Made by a program: the position numbers and the translations under genes. The notes under the pieces are model-generated. The model worked only from the letters and a program-made list of their open reading frames with translations, searched no databases and was not told the DNA's origin. From Chelativorans sp. J32 (GTDB lineage: Bacteria; Pseudomonadota; Alphaproteobacteria; Rhizobiales; Rhizobiaceae), in assembly GCF_000518985.1 (NCBI RefSeq), contig NZ_JAEQ01000011.1, positions 1 through 64,000 on the forward strand: a stretch of DNA of 64,000 nt, read 5' to 3'. Shown here one piece after another: positions 37,899-44,357 of this stretch. Numbering within the stretch: the stretch's first letter is position 1; every line of letters begins with the position of its first letter.

Positions 37899-38396
37899 CT
37901 ATGGCAGGATCAGAATCGAGGCTTCGACACCGGCACCATCCAGGGCGACACGGTAATCGATCAAGCCTGAATGAAGCGAGCGCGTATGGATGATCACATT
38001 GACCGGAGCCCCTTCTCCCGCCGCGAATTCCATCACCACACCTTCAGGCAGCGTTAGGGTGCGTTCCGGCTCCGGCTGGATCGCCTCCACCTCGAAATTT
38101 TCGAAGAAGCTGTAGCCGAGGCTCAGGCGATGCGTCTCGGCGCCACCATTGAAGCTTGCCCGGAATTCGTCCGTCGATTCCCAGCGCGTAACTCGGGGAT
38201 ACTCCACCTGTCCGGTGGGAAGCGTTTGCGTGATCCGCGACCAATAGCCTCCCGCCCCGGTGAGGCCGAGGAGCGCGAGCCCGAGGATGAGCGCGAACAC
38301 GATCCACGCCACCCGCTCCGTCGTCCAGAATATGCGGTGAAACTTCCTTTTTTCGCTAAGCTGTAGGCCGTCTTCGCGGATCGGCGGAACCTGCAT
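37899..38396 (-). CDS. Hypothetical membrane-anchored protein, partner of DUF421
   Basis: The 165-residue protein has one strong transmembrane helix (VAWIVFALILGLALLGLTGAG, about residues 30-50). A C-terminal roughly 110-residue extracytoplasmic domain of beta-strand character follows (YWSRITQTLPTGQVEYPRVTRW). I do not recognise a named family. ATG at 38396 has AGCAGG seven bases upstream. It lies eleven bases before the DUF421 gene, and I infer that they work together at the membrane. Confidence 0.7.
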   Translation of the reverse strand: MQVPPIREDGLQLSEKRKFHRIFWTTERVAWIVFALILGLALLGLTGAGGYWSRITQTLPTGQVEYPRVTRWESTDEFRASFNGGAETHRLSLGYSFFENFEVEAIQPEPERTLTLPEGVVMEFAAGEGAPVNVIIHTRSLHSGLIDYRVALDGAGVEASILILP

Positions 38397-38486
38397 TGCA
38401 ACCTGCTTCGCTGTTGAGCGAAATTTCAATCCGCGAGTGCGAGTAAGGTTCCGAGCAGGCGTTGCGGGAAGATGCGCCGTTATTCC

Positions 38487-38942
38487 CTAGCTTCGTCGCT
38501 GGGCGGCCCAGGCGCCGGCTGCAAGTCCGATCGCCATCGCCGCAAAGGCACCGCCCACGGCGCGGTTCGACACGGCGAGCTCCCATCCCGGAGTGATCCT
38601 GCGCGGCACGACGCCATAATCGAAGAGAGCCGCGAAGGCTGAAACCGCTGCTGCTCCACAGAGAAGCCGCGGCAGGCTCTGTGGCGCGCGCCGCGATGCC
38701 CAATATGCAAAGGGCACTGCCCAGAACATTGCCGATGCTGCGTGGGTCACAAGTCCCACCCCGGTGTGGCTTGCATCGGCGCGCTTATATTTGCCGGCCT
38801 TCTGGCCGTGCAGCCAATGGCTTGTGGCGTTGATAGGCTGGAGAGCGCCGCGCCCCTCGGCCGCCGCCGAGCCGATGACTGCAAGGAGCGAGGCAAGACC
38901 TGCCATTGCGCCGCTGTAGAATGCATATCGTTTCGTGTTCAT
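38487..38942 (-). CDS. Hypothetical integral membrane protein
   Basis: I do not recognise this 151-residue protein. Four hydrophobic segments are visible: AGLASLLAVIGSAAA, GLVTHAASAMFWAVPFAYW, LLCGAAAVSAFAALFDYGVV and GAFAAMAIGLAAGAWAA. It has the polar loop NATSHWLHGQKAGKYKRADASHT between the first two. Its upstream region shows a GGAAC-N16-GGTT match, divergent from a perfect EcfG-type promoter for the NADH dehydrogenase. Confidence 0.65.
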   Translation of the reverse strand: MNTKRYAFYSGAMAGLASLLAVIGSAAAEGRGALQPINATSHWLHGQKAGKYKRADASHTGVGLVTHAASAMFWAVPFAYWASRRAPQSLPRLLCGAAAVSAFAALFDYGVVPRRITPGWELAVSNRAVGGAFAAMAIGLAAGAWAAQRRS

Positions 38943-38972
38943 GAGATGCTCCGGCCGATGATTGCCTCAGCG

Positions 38973-38997
38973 AACCGCTCGGATCCGCTGGAGTTCC
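38973..38997 (-). promoter_or_regulatory. EcfG-type promoter for the membrane protein gene at 38487
   Basis: On the minus strand the sequence is GGAAC-N16-GGTT, one mismatch to the consensus. Its -10 lies 31 bp before the start codon at 38942. It faces away from the promoter at 39034. Confidence 0.6.
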
Positions 38998-39033
38998 ATT
39001 GCAAATCGCCGCCTGAATCATCAGTTTAACAGC

Positions 39034-39058
39034 GGAACAAGCGCCATGAGGTCGCGTT
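39034..39058 (+). promoter_or_regulatory. EcfG-type promoter for the type II NADH dehydrogenase
   Basis: GGAAC (39034-39038), 16 bases, then CGTT (39055-39058) is a perfect match to the EcfG consensus. It implies transcription starting near 39066, so translation should begin downstream, at ATG 39094. Confidence 0.85.
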
Positions 39059-39093
39059 TCGTCGGGCAAGTGCCTGCGGCGGTCCGCAGCGGA

Positions 39094-40530
39094 ATGAGAC
39101 CGAAATCAGGGAGCCGTACTGCTTTGAGCGCCAGGGAAGAGCTGCCTCCGGCCGAACCGGTTGTACCGCGCGCATCGCGCATCATCATCCTCGGTGCAGG
39201 CTTCGCCGGCCTCGAGGTGGCGAGGGAATTGGGCAAGGCCGGCATTTCCGTCGTGCTCCTCGACCGGCAGAATCATCATCTCTTTCAGCCGCTCCTCTAT
39301 CAGGTGGCTACGGCGGCGCTTTCGGCGGCGGATATAGCCGAGCCGATCCGGAAAGTGCTCAGGCGATATGAGAGCGTGCAGGTGCTCCTCGGTGAGGTGA
39401 AGAGCATCGACATGTCTGCCCGGCAGCTCCATCTGGTGGACGGCTCGTGCCTCGGATTCGACTACCTTATCCTGGCCACGGGTGCCACCCACAGCTATTT
39501 CGGCAATCCCGGATGGGCCCGTTTTGCGCCGGGGCTGAAGACGATTGCCGACGCACGGCGAATCCGCGCAAGCGCCCTCCTCGCTTTCGAACGCGCCGAG
39601 CGCACGACAGATCCGGAGGAACAGGCGCGCCAGATGACCATTGCCATCGTGGGTGGCGGGCCCACCGGGGTTGAGTTGGCCGGGTCGCTCGCCGAGCTCA
39701 GCCGCTTGACGCTCGCGCGGGATTTCCGCAGCGCCCGACCCGAGGCTGCGAGGATCATGCTCATCGAAGCGGGACCGCGCGTCCTCCCCGCCTTCTCCGA
39801 GAAAATGTCCAAATATGCCCATGATCGTCTCGAACGGCTGGGCGTGGAGGTCTATACGCGCACACCCGTCGAAAACATCGAAAAGGACAGCATCACCTTT
39901 GGCGGCAACACGATACCGGTAGGGCTGGTGCTTTGGGCGGCTGGCGTCGCCGCTTCGCCGCTGGCCGCCCAGCTCGGTGCCCAGACGGACCGGGCGGGTC
40001 GCGTGATCGTGGACGATACGATGCGCGTGAAGGGGCTGACCAATGTGTTCGCCATGGGCGATGCCGCCCATTTCACCGGTGAGGACGGACAGCCTCTCCC
40101 TGGTCTGGCTCAAGTCGCCAAGCAGCAGGGCAGGCATTTCGGGCGCACCTTCGCCCGCCATCTGCGCCAAGGAACGCCGCTCGAACCCTTCGTCTATCAC
40201 GGCCGCGGCAATACCGCGATCGTCGGCCGGCATGCGGCTGTCTTCGAGCAGGGCCGCTTCAAGCTTACCGGATGGATCGCCTGGCTCTCCTGGGCGATCA
40301 TACATGTCTATCTCCTGGTCGGCTTCCAGCACCGCCTCATGGTTTCGTTGCAGTGGCTCTGGCGCTATCTCACCTTTGAACGCGGTGCGCGCCTGATCAC
40401 CGACGAACATCTGGAGCCGTCAGTGCCGGAACCGGCGCAGGCGGTTGCGCGAGCGAACATGGGCCATCGGACCGAGGCGGCCTCCCGGGAGGGCGCCTCT
40501 GTTTCCACCGCCGCGGAACGAGGTTCGTAA
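39094..40530 (+). CDS. Type II NADH dehydrogenase (NDH-2)
   Basis: NDH-2 oxidises NADH and reduces quinone without proton pumping. The 478-residue flavoprotein has the FAD loop IIILGAGFAGLEVARELG, the NAD loop TIAIVGGGPTGVELAGSLAEL, the conserved LLDRQNHHLFQPLLYQVATAALS and GDAAHFTGEDGQPL, and a C-terminal membrane-binding stretch (WLSWAIIHVYLLVGFQHRL). The start is ambiguous: 39046 would place the ATG inside the perfect EcfG-type promoter, so ATG 39094 is preferred. It converges with nothing and is followed by the P450. Confidence 0.9.
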   Translation: MRPKSGSRTALSAREELPPAEPVVPRASRIIILGAGFAGLEVARELGKAGISVVLLDRQNHHLFQPLLYQVATAALSAADIAEPIRKVLRRYESVQVLLGEVKSIDMSARQLHLVDGSCLGFDYLILATGATHSYFGNPGWARFAPGLKTIADARRIRASALLAFERAERTTDPEEQARQMTIAIVGGGPTGVELAGSLAELSRLTLARDFRSARPEAARIMLIEAGPRVLPAFSEKMSKYAHDRLERLGVEVYTRTPVENIEKDSITFGGNTIPVGLVLWAAGVAASPLAAQLGAQTDRAGRVIVDDTMRVKGLTNVFAMGDAAHFTGEDGQPLPGLAQVAKQQGRHFGRTFARHLRQGTPLEPFVYHGRGNTAIVGRHAAVFEQGRFKLTGWIAWLSWAIIHVYLLVGFQHRLMVSLQWLWRYLTFERGARLITDEHLEPSVPEPAQAVARANMGHRTEAASREGASVSTAAERGS

Positions 40531-40540
40531 GCCGCGCGTT
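40515..40540 (+). promoter_or_regulatory. EcfG-type promoter immediately before the P450 gene
   Basis: GGAAC-N17-CGTT matches the EcfG consensus perfectly (GGAAC 40515-40519, CGTT 40537-40540). It ends seven bases before the P450 ATG at 40548, so the transcript would be leaderless or nearly so. It overlaps the last codons of the NADH dehydrogenase. Confidence 0.75.
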
Positions 40541-40547
40541 GTGAGGC

Positions 40548-41792
40548 ATGCTTACCTCCGCCTCCGCCATTCCGCGTGTTCCGGCTTTTGACAGCAGCCT
40601 TGCATTGTGGCGCGAGGGTTATCTGTTCGTGAGCAATCGCTGCAACACGCTCGCCACGGATGCTTTCCGCACCCGCATCATGATGCGCGAGGTGGTTTGC
40701 ATGCGCGGGCCGGCTGCTGCAGAGCAATTTTATCGCCCGGGCCGCTTCACCCGAAGGGGCGCGATCCCCCGCACTGCACTCGCGCTTTTGCAGGATTGGG
40801 GCAGCGTGCAGACCCTGGACGGCGAAGCACACCGCCACCGCAAGCAGATGTTCATGGACATGATGGACGCCGCCGGCATCGGTAGGGCGATCTCGATTTT
40901 CCGGGCAGAATGGCAGGCCGCACTCGCCCGCTCCCCCCGCCGCGTCCGTTTGCACGATCTTGCGCGTGAGGCTCTGGCGCGGATGGCGATTGTCTGGACG
41001 GGCCTGCCATTGGAGCGAGCGGATCCGAAGCGCAGGACGGCCGAGCTTTCGGCCATGATCGAGGGCGCGGGCGGGTTCGGACCGGGACATCTTCGCGCCA
41101 GATTGATGCGCAGGCGCTCTGAACGGTGGGCGCGGCAGATGATAGAACAGATCCGAAACGGTAAACTTTCCGTGGGCGCGGACAGTCCGGCTGCACGCAT
41201 CGCAGATCATCGTGATCTTACGGGCGCACAGCTGCCGTCGGAGGTCGCCGCGGTCGAACTCATAAATCTCCTGCGTCCGCTGGTGGCGGTGGCCCGCTTC
41301 ATCGCCTTCGCCGGCCATGCTCTTCAAGTTCATCGCAATGCGGTGGAGCACCTCGCGCCCGGCCTTCCCGACGCAGATATGGAAGCCTTCGTTCAGGAGG
41401 TGCGCCGCTATTATCCCTTTTTTCCGATGATCGGCGGCCGGGTTCTGCAGCCCTTCTCATGGAGCGGCCACAGCTTCGCGGGCGGCGACTGGGTGCTTCT
41501 CGATCTCTACGGCACCAATCATCATCCAGAGGCTTGGCAAGAGGCTGATCGCTTCGATCCGCAGCGGTTCCGTGGCTGGCAAGGAGACGCATACAGCCTC
41601 ATCCCTCAGGGGGGCGGCGGCTTTATCGCCGGTCACCGCTGCCCCGGCGAGTGGCTGACCATCGCACTGATGATCGAGGCCAGCCGCCGGCTCCTTGCCG
41701 CGAGTTACACGGTTCCCGAGCAGGATCTGACGATTCCGATGAATCGCTTTCCTGCGCTGCCGGTCAGTGGCTTTGTGATCGAGCTGGCATAA
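40548..41792 (+). CDS. CYP152-type cytochrome P450 (fatty acid peroxygenase)
   Basis: This P450 most resembles the CYP152 peroxygenases (P450 BS-beta, SP-alpha), which use hydrogen peroxide to hydroxylate or decarboxylate fatty acids without a redox partner. The heme-thiolate motif is GHRCPGEW (Cys365), and the ExxR pair is at about 284-287. In the I helix the usual acid-Thr pair is replaced by Arg243-Pro244 in NLLRPLVA, the CYP152 hallmark. The protein is 414 residues with no membrane anchor. It lies 18 bp after the NADH dehydrogenase under a near-leaderless EcfG-type promoter. Confidence 0.88.
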   Translation: MLTSASAIPRVPAFDSSLALWREGYLFVSNRCNTLATDAFRTRIMMREVVCMRGPAAAEQFYRPGRFTRRGAIPRTALALLQDWGSVQTLDGEAHRHRKQMFMDMMDAAGIGRAISIFRAEWQAALARSPRRVRLHDLAREALARMAIVWTGLPLERADPKRRTAELSAMIEGAGGFGPGHLRARLMRRRSERWARQMIEQIRNGKLSVGADSPAARIADHRDLTGAQLPSEVAAVELINLLRPLVAVARFIAFAGHALQVHRNAVEHLAPGLPDADMEAFVQEVRRYYPFFPMIGGRVLQPFSWSGHSFAGGDWVLLDLYGTNHHPEAWQEADRFDPQRFRGWQGDAYSLIPQGGGGFIAGHRCPGEWLTIALMIEASRRLLAASYTVPEQDLTIPMNRFPALPVSGFVIELA

Positions 41793-41808
41793 GCGTCCGG
41801 ACCTTGAC

Positions 41809-41833
41809 GGAACATGCGTGCGCTGTCGCTGTT
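41809..41833 (+). promoter_or_regulatory. EcfG-type promoter for the DUF4142 gene
   Basis: GGAAC-N16-TGTT matches the consensus with one mismatch, and lies 38 bp before the ATG at 41872. Confidence 0.6.
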
Positions 41834-41871
41834 CGAGACGCAGAACAAGGCGCATTCCAAGGAGGAATTCC

Positions 41872-42441
41872 ATGCACCGCCATCTTCTGCTGGCTACCGC
41901 GGCCCTCGCGCTCGCGTTTACCGCGCCGGCCTTCTCGCAGCAGTCCAGCCCCACGACGTCCCCAACCCAGCCTCAGACCTCAGAGCAGAACGATCTCCCG
42001 GCGGGCAGCGAGGCCACGGCATCCACCCCGCAGGAATTTGCGACGATGGCCGCTCAATCCAACATGTTCGAGATCGAGTCCAGCCGGCTCGCCCTCGAAA
42101 AGACGAAGAGCGACGACGTCCGTGAATTCGCCCAGCAGATGGTGGACGATCACACCAAGGCTGGTGAAGAGATGACGCAAGCCGCCGCGTCGGACGGGGT
42201 CAACGATGTGCCCAAGACGCTCGACGCAGCGCATAAACAGATGGTTACCCAGCTCGAAAATGCGTCCGCCGATCAGTTCGATAGCGACTACGTCCAGATG
42301 CAGGTCATGGCACATCAGCAGGCCGTGGCGCTCTTCTCGGGTTACTCCAAGCAGCAGGGAGCTCTCGCGGATTTTGCCGAGAAGACACTGCCCACGTTGC
42401 AGCAGCATCTCGAGCACGCGCAGCAGCTCGCCAAGAAATAG
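41872..42441 (+). CDS. DUF4142 periplasmic protein
   Basis: The 189-residue protein has a signal peptide (HLLLATAALALAFTAPAFSQ, cleavage near AFS-QQ) and a DUF4142 helical domain, part of the ferritin-like group. Features are FATMAAQSNMFEIESSRLAL and VREFAQQMVDDHTKAGEEM. AGGAGG lies six bases before the ATG, which is a very strong ribosome site. Function is unknown. It forms an operon with the DUF892 gene 18 bp downstream. Confidence 0.88.
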   Translation: MHRHLLLATAALALAFTAPAFSQQSSPTTSPTQPQTSEQNDLPAGSEATASTPQEFATMAAQSNMFEIESSRLALEKTKSDDVREFAQQMVDDHTKAGEEMTQAAASDGVNDVPKTLDAAHKQMVTQLENASADQFDSDYVQMQVMAHQQAVALFSGYSKQQGALADFAEKTLPTLQQHLEHAQQLAKK

Positions 42442-42458
42442 GGACGGGAGTCGAACGG

Positions 42459-42968
42459 ATGGCGGATATGGATGAAAGACTGAACCAATGGCTGCGCGAT
42501 GCGCACGCGATGGAGCAGCAGGCCGAACAAATGCTCGACGGGCTTTCGAGGCGCATCGAGAACTACCCGGAACTGGCCGCGCGCATCGAGAGCCATATTG
42601 CTGAAACGCGATCTCAGAAACAGCGGCTTGAAGCCTGCATTGAAAGGCGCGGCAGTTCTTGGTCCGGCATGAAGGATCTTGCCGGCCAATTCACCGCACT
42701 CATGCAAACGGCAGGCGGTGTTTTCGCAGGCGACGAAGTAGTGAAGGGCGTGCTCGCAGGCTACACCTTCGAGCATATGGAAATCGCATCATACCGCATC
42801 CTCGTAGCGGGTGCAGAAGCAGCCGGCGACACGGAGACGGCGCGGGTGTGCGAGGAGATCTGCCGCGAGGAGGAGGCCATGGCGTCCTGGCTCGAGGATC
42901 ATATGGCTGAGATCACGCAGGCCTACCTGATTCGTCACGCGTCCGAGTCGGATACGGCAAAGCGTTAA
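42459..42968 (+). CDS. YciE/YciF-type ferritin-like protein (DUF892), copy 1
   Basis: The 169-residue protein is a DUF892 helical-bundle protein like E. coli YciF, a stress-associated ferritin-like fold. Helix segments are LRDAHAMEQQAEQML, NYPELAARIESHIAETRSQ and KGVLAGYTFEHMEIASYRIL. The E/H residues in the last are the usual metal-site positions. It shares an operon with DUF4142, followed by a hairpin terminator. A second copy is at 47108. Confidence 0.85.
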   Translation: MADMDERLNQWLRDAHAMEQQAEQMLDGLSRRIENYPELAARIESHIAETRSQKQRLEACIERRGSSWSGMKDLAGQFTALMQTAGGVFAGDEVVKGVLAGYTFEHMEIASYRILVAGAEAAGDTETARVCEEICREEEAMASWLEDHMAEITQAYLIRHASESDTAKR

Positions 42969-42980
42969 CTGCGCAATCTG

Positions 42981-43010
42981 CCGGGGCGGGTCGCTCGCCC
43001 CGGCTCTTTT
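42981..43010 (+). terminator. Intrinsic terminator after the DUF4142-DUF892 operon
   Basis: CCGGGGCG and CGCCCCGG form an 8-bp perfect GC stem around a seven-base loop, followed by CTCTTTT. It lies just after the stop codon of the DUF892 gene. Confidence 0.8.
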
Positions 43011-43020
43011 GGAATTAGGG

Positions 43021-43386
43021 ATGCCGGAACTTTCGAAGCGATCGACTGCGGAAGTGCTCGACGACCATCTCCGGTTGAGGGCTGCGGGGAATGTCGAGGA
43101 CGATATCGAACGAAATTATGCGCCTGACGTGGTGGTCATGACCGCGCGTGGCATGAAAAAAGGCCACGGCGCGGTTCGCGCTTTTGCGGAGATACTCAAA
43201 GAGCATGTGCCGCACAGCTATGAATTTCCCATCAAACTGATAGAGGGCCCCTTCGCCTTTATTGAATGGCGGGCTCGCGAACCCGGCCGCAGCGTAGAGG
43301 ATGGCGCGGATAGCTTCGTCATTCAGGACGGGAAGATCGTCTTCCAGAGCATCCATTATTCGTTGCAGGAAACCATGCCCGAATAG
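43021..43386 (+). CDS. SnoaL-like/NTF2-fold protein
   Basis: This 121-residue protein has the SnoaL/NTF2-like fold, with HLRLRAAGNVEDDIERNYAPDVVVMT and a C-terminal DSFVIQDGKIVFQSIHYSL block. These proteins bind small ligands or catalyse cyclisation, hydrolysis or isomerisation; the ligand is unknown. ATG at 43021 with AGGG before it was preferred to TTG 43009. It sits beyond a terminator, so it must have its own promoter, not identified. Confidence 0.82.
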   Translation: MPELSKRSTAEVLDDHLRLRAAGNVEDDIERNYAPDVVVMTARGMKKGHGAVRAFAEILKEHVPHSYEFPIKLIEGPFAFIEWRAREPGRSVEDGADSFVIQDGKIVFQSIHYSLQETMPE

Positions 43387-43391
43387 TTGGC

Positions 43392-43910
43392 TTAATATTC
43401 GCGCGGCCGCACGAAGGTCTGAACGGCATAAACCTTGCTGCCGGTCTGTGCGATGCCGAAACCGAAACGATCGAAGCGGGAATCAAGGATGTTCCGCTTG
43501 TGACCGGGGCTGCGCATCCATCCCGTCTGGAATTTTCTCACCTGCTCGGCGTCCGCCCCGCAATTCAAGCAGGTCGAGATATTTTCGCCGATGATCTCCC
43601 AAAGATTTCCCCCTTTTGCCTTGTAGCGGTCGGCTACGTCCTTTCGCTCCGGTGAACGATGGCCGTAGAACCCCCGCCGCGCCATGTCCTCAGCATGGGC
43701 CTGGGCCGCAGCGGTAAGGGTTGGATCAAGCCGCAGCGGCGGTGCGCCGGCTTCCCTGCGCGCCTGGTTGACGAGCGAGAGCGCCTGGCCCCGAAGCTCA
43801 TCCATGCCTTCAATTCGGTCCAGACGATTGTTTTGTATGTCTGTGCTCGCACATGCCGCGCATAAAAAGACGAGCACGAGCAGAACTGCCGCCCGCATCT
43901 TGGCTATCAT
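43392..43910 (-). CDS. CAP/SCP-domain lipoprotein
   Basis: The 172-residue protein has a lipoprotein signal with the lipobox LCAAC (Cys at residue 20), so it is membrane-attached at the periplasmic face. The CAP domain has LVNQARREAGAPPLRLDPTLTAAAQAHAEDMA, with the HSPERKDV motif and the later GENIS and GHKRNIL. Bacterial CAP proteins have unclear roles. Its second Cys pair (CLNC) is unusual. Confidence 0.87.
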   Translation of the reverse strand: MIAKMRAAVLLVLVFLCAACASTDIQNNRLDRIEGMDELRGQALSLVNQARREAGAPPLRLDPTLTAAAQAHAEDMARRGFYGHRSPERKDVADRYKAKGGNLWEIIGENISTCLNCGADAEQVRKFQTGWMRSPGHKRNILDSRFDRFGFGIAQTGSKVYAVQTFVRPREY

Positions 43911-43940
43911 TGAGTAAACCCCATTGCGGGCGGCCTGTTA

Positions 43941-43962
43941 GCATTAAAATGAGGCGTTTCTA
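43941..43962 (-). terminator. Probable short terminator after the gene at 43960
   Basis: On the minus strand GAGGC and GCCTC flank a seven-base loop, followed by ATTTT. The stem is short, but the position just after the stop codon fits. Confidence 0.5.
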
Positions 43963-44295
43963 GCCTCGTCTTGGTTTTTCCGGTTCACGTGGCTCCCCGG
44001 TCCTGCTGGTCTGGCGAGCCAGCGCGTCAGCCTGAGCCTCCGTCCCGTATGGGGAGGATCGCCCCTCGCCCACGTCACCCGCGTCGGCTACCCGACGGGC
44101 GCTGCCGCTGGTCACAGTTTTCGCCTGGTCGGCGCCCGACGGGGTGCGCTCCGCATCCCGCCAAACCTCCTGCGGATCGGTGAGGTCTTCGGTCTCCGGT
44201 TCTGCGTTCATACGCTCATGGGAGCTGTCCGTCCCGTTCGTTTCGGACAGATCGGTCTCGACCTTCACGTGTTTTTTCGCGTCGTTCTCGGCCAT
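43960..44295 (-). CDS. Hypothetical hydrophilic protein
   Basis: I do not recognise this 111-residue protein. It is entirely polar and charged, with no hydrophobic segment, and is probably disordered (e.g. VETDLSETNGTDSSHERM, TSRTGEPREPEKPRRG). The GAGGCGACC start region is normal. A GGAAC-N17-GGTT promoter match lies 26-51 bp upstream. Its nature suits a general-stress or desiccation-type protein, but that is inference. Confidence 0.55.
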   Translation of the reverse strand: MAENDAKKHVKVETDLSETNGTDSSHERMNAEPETEDLTDPQEVWRDAERTPSGADQAKTVTSGSARRVADAGDVGEGRSSPYGTEAQADALARQTSRTGEPREPEKPRRG

Positions 44296-44320
44296 GGTCG
44301 CCTCCTCTGCTCTTCTAGCG

Positions 44321-44346
44321 AACCCGGCGTCGATCGCCATTGTTCC
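44321..44346 (-). promoter_or_regulatory. EcfG-type promoter for the hydrophilic protein gene
   Basis: On the minus strand GGAAC-N17-GGTT, one mismatch to the consensus, ends 26 bp before the start codon. Confidence 0.6.
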
Positions 44347-44357
44347 GGCGGCAGCGG

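Noticed and set aside
38450-38470. Weak GGAAC-N16-GATT match before the DUF421 operon
   Set aside because: Two mismatches in the -10 element; too weak to list as a promoter with the rest.
44262-44275. CACGTG core upstream of the hydrophilic protein gene
   Set aside because: The flanking bases do not match parS (the left arm is missing), so it is not a ParB site.
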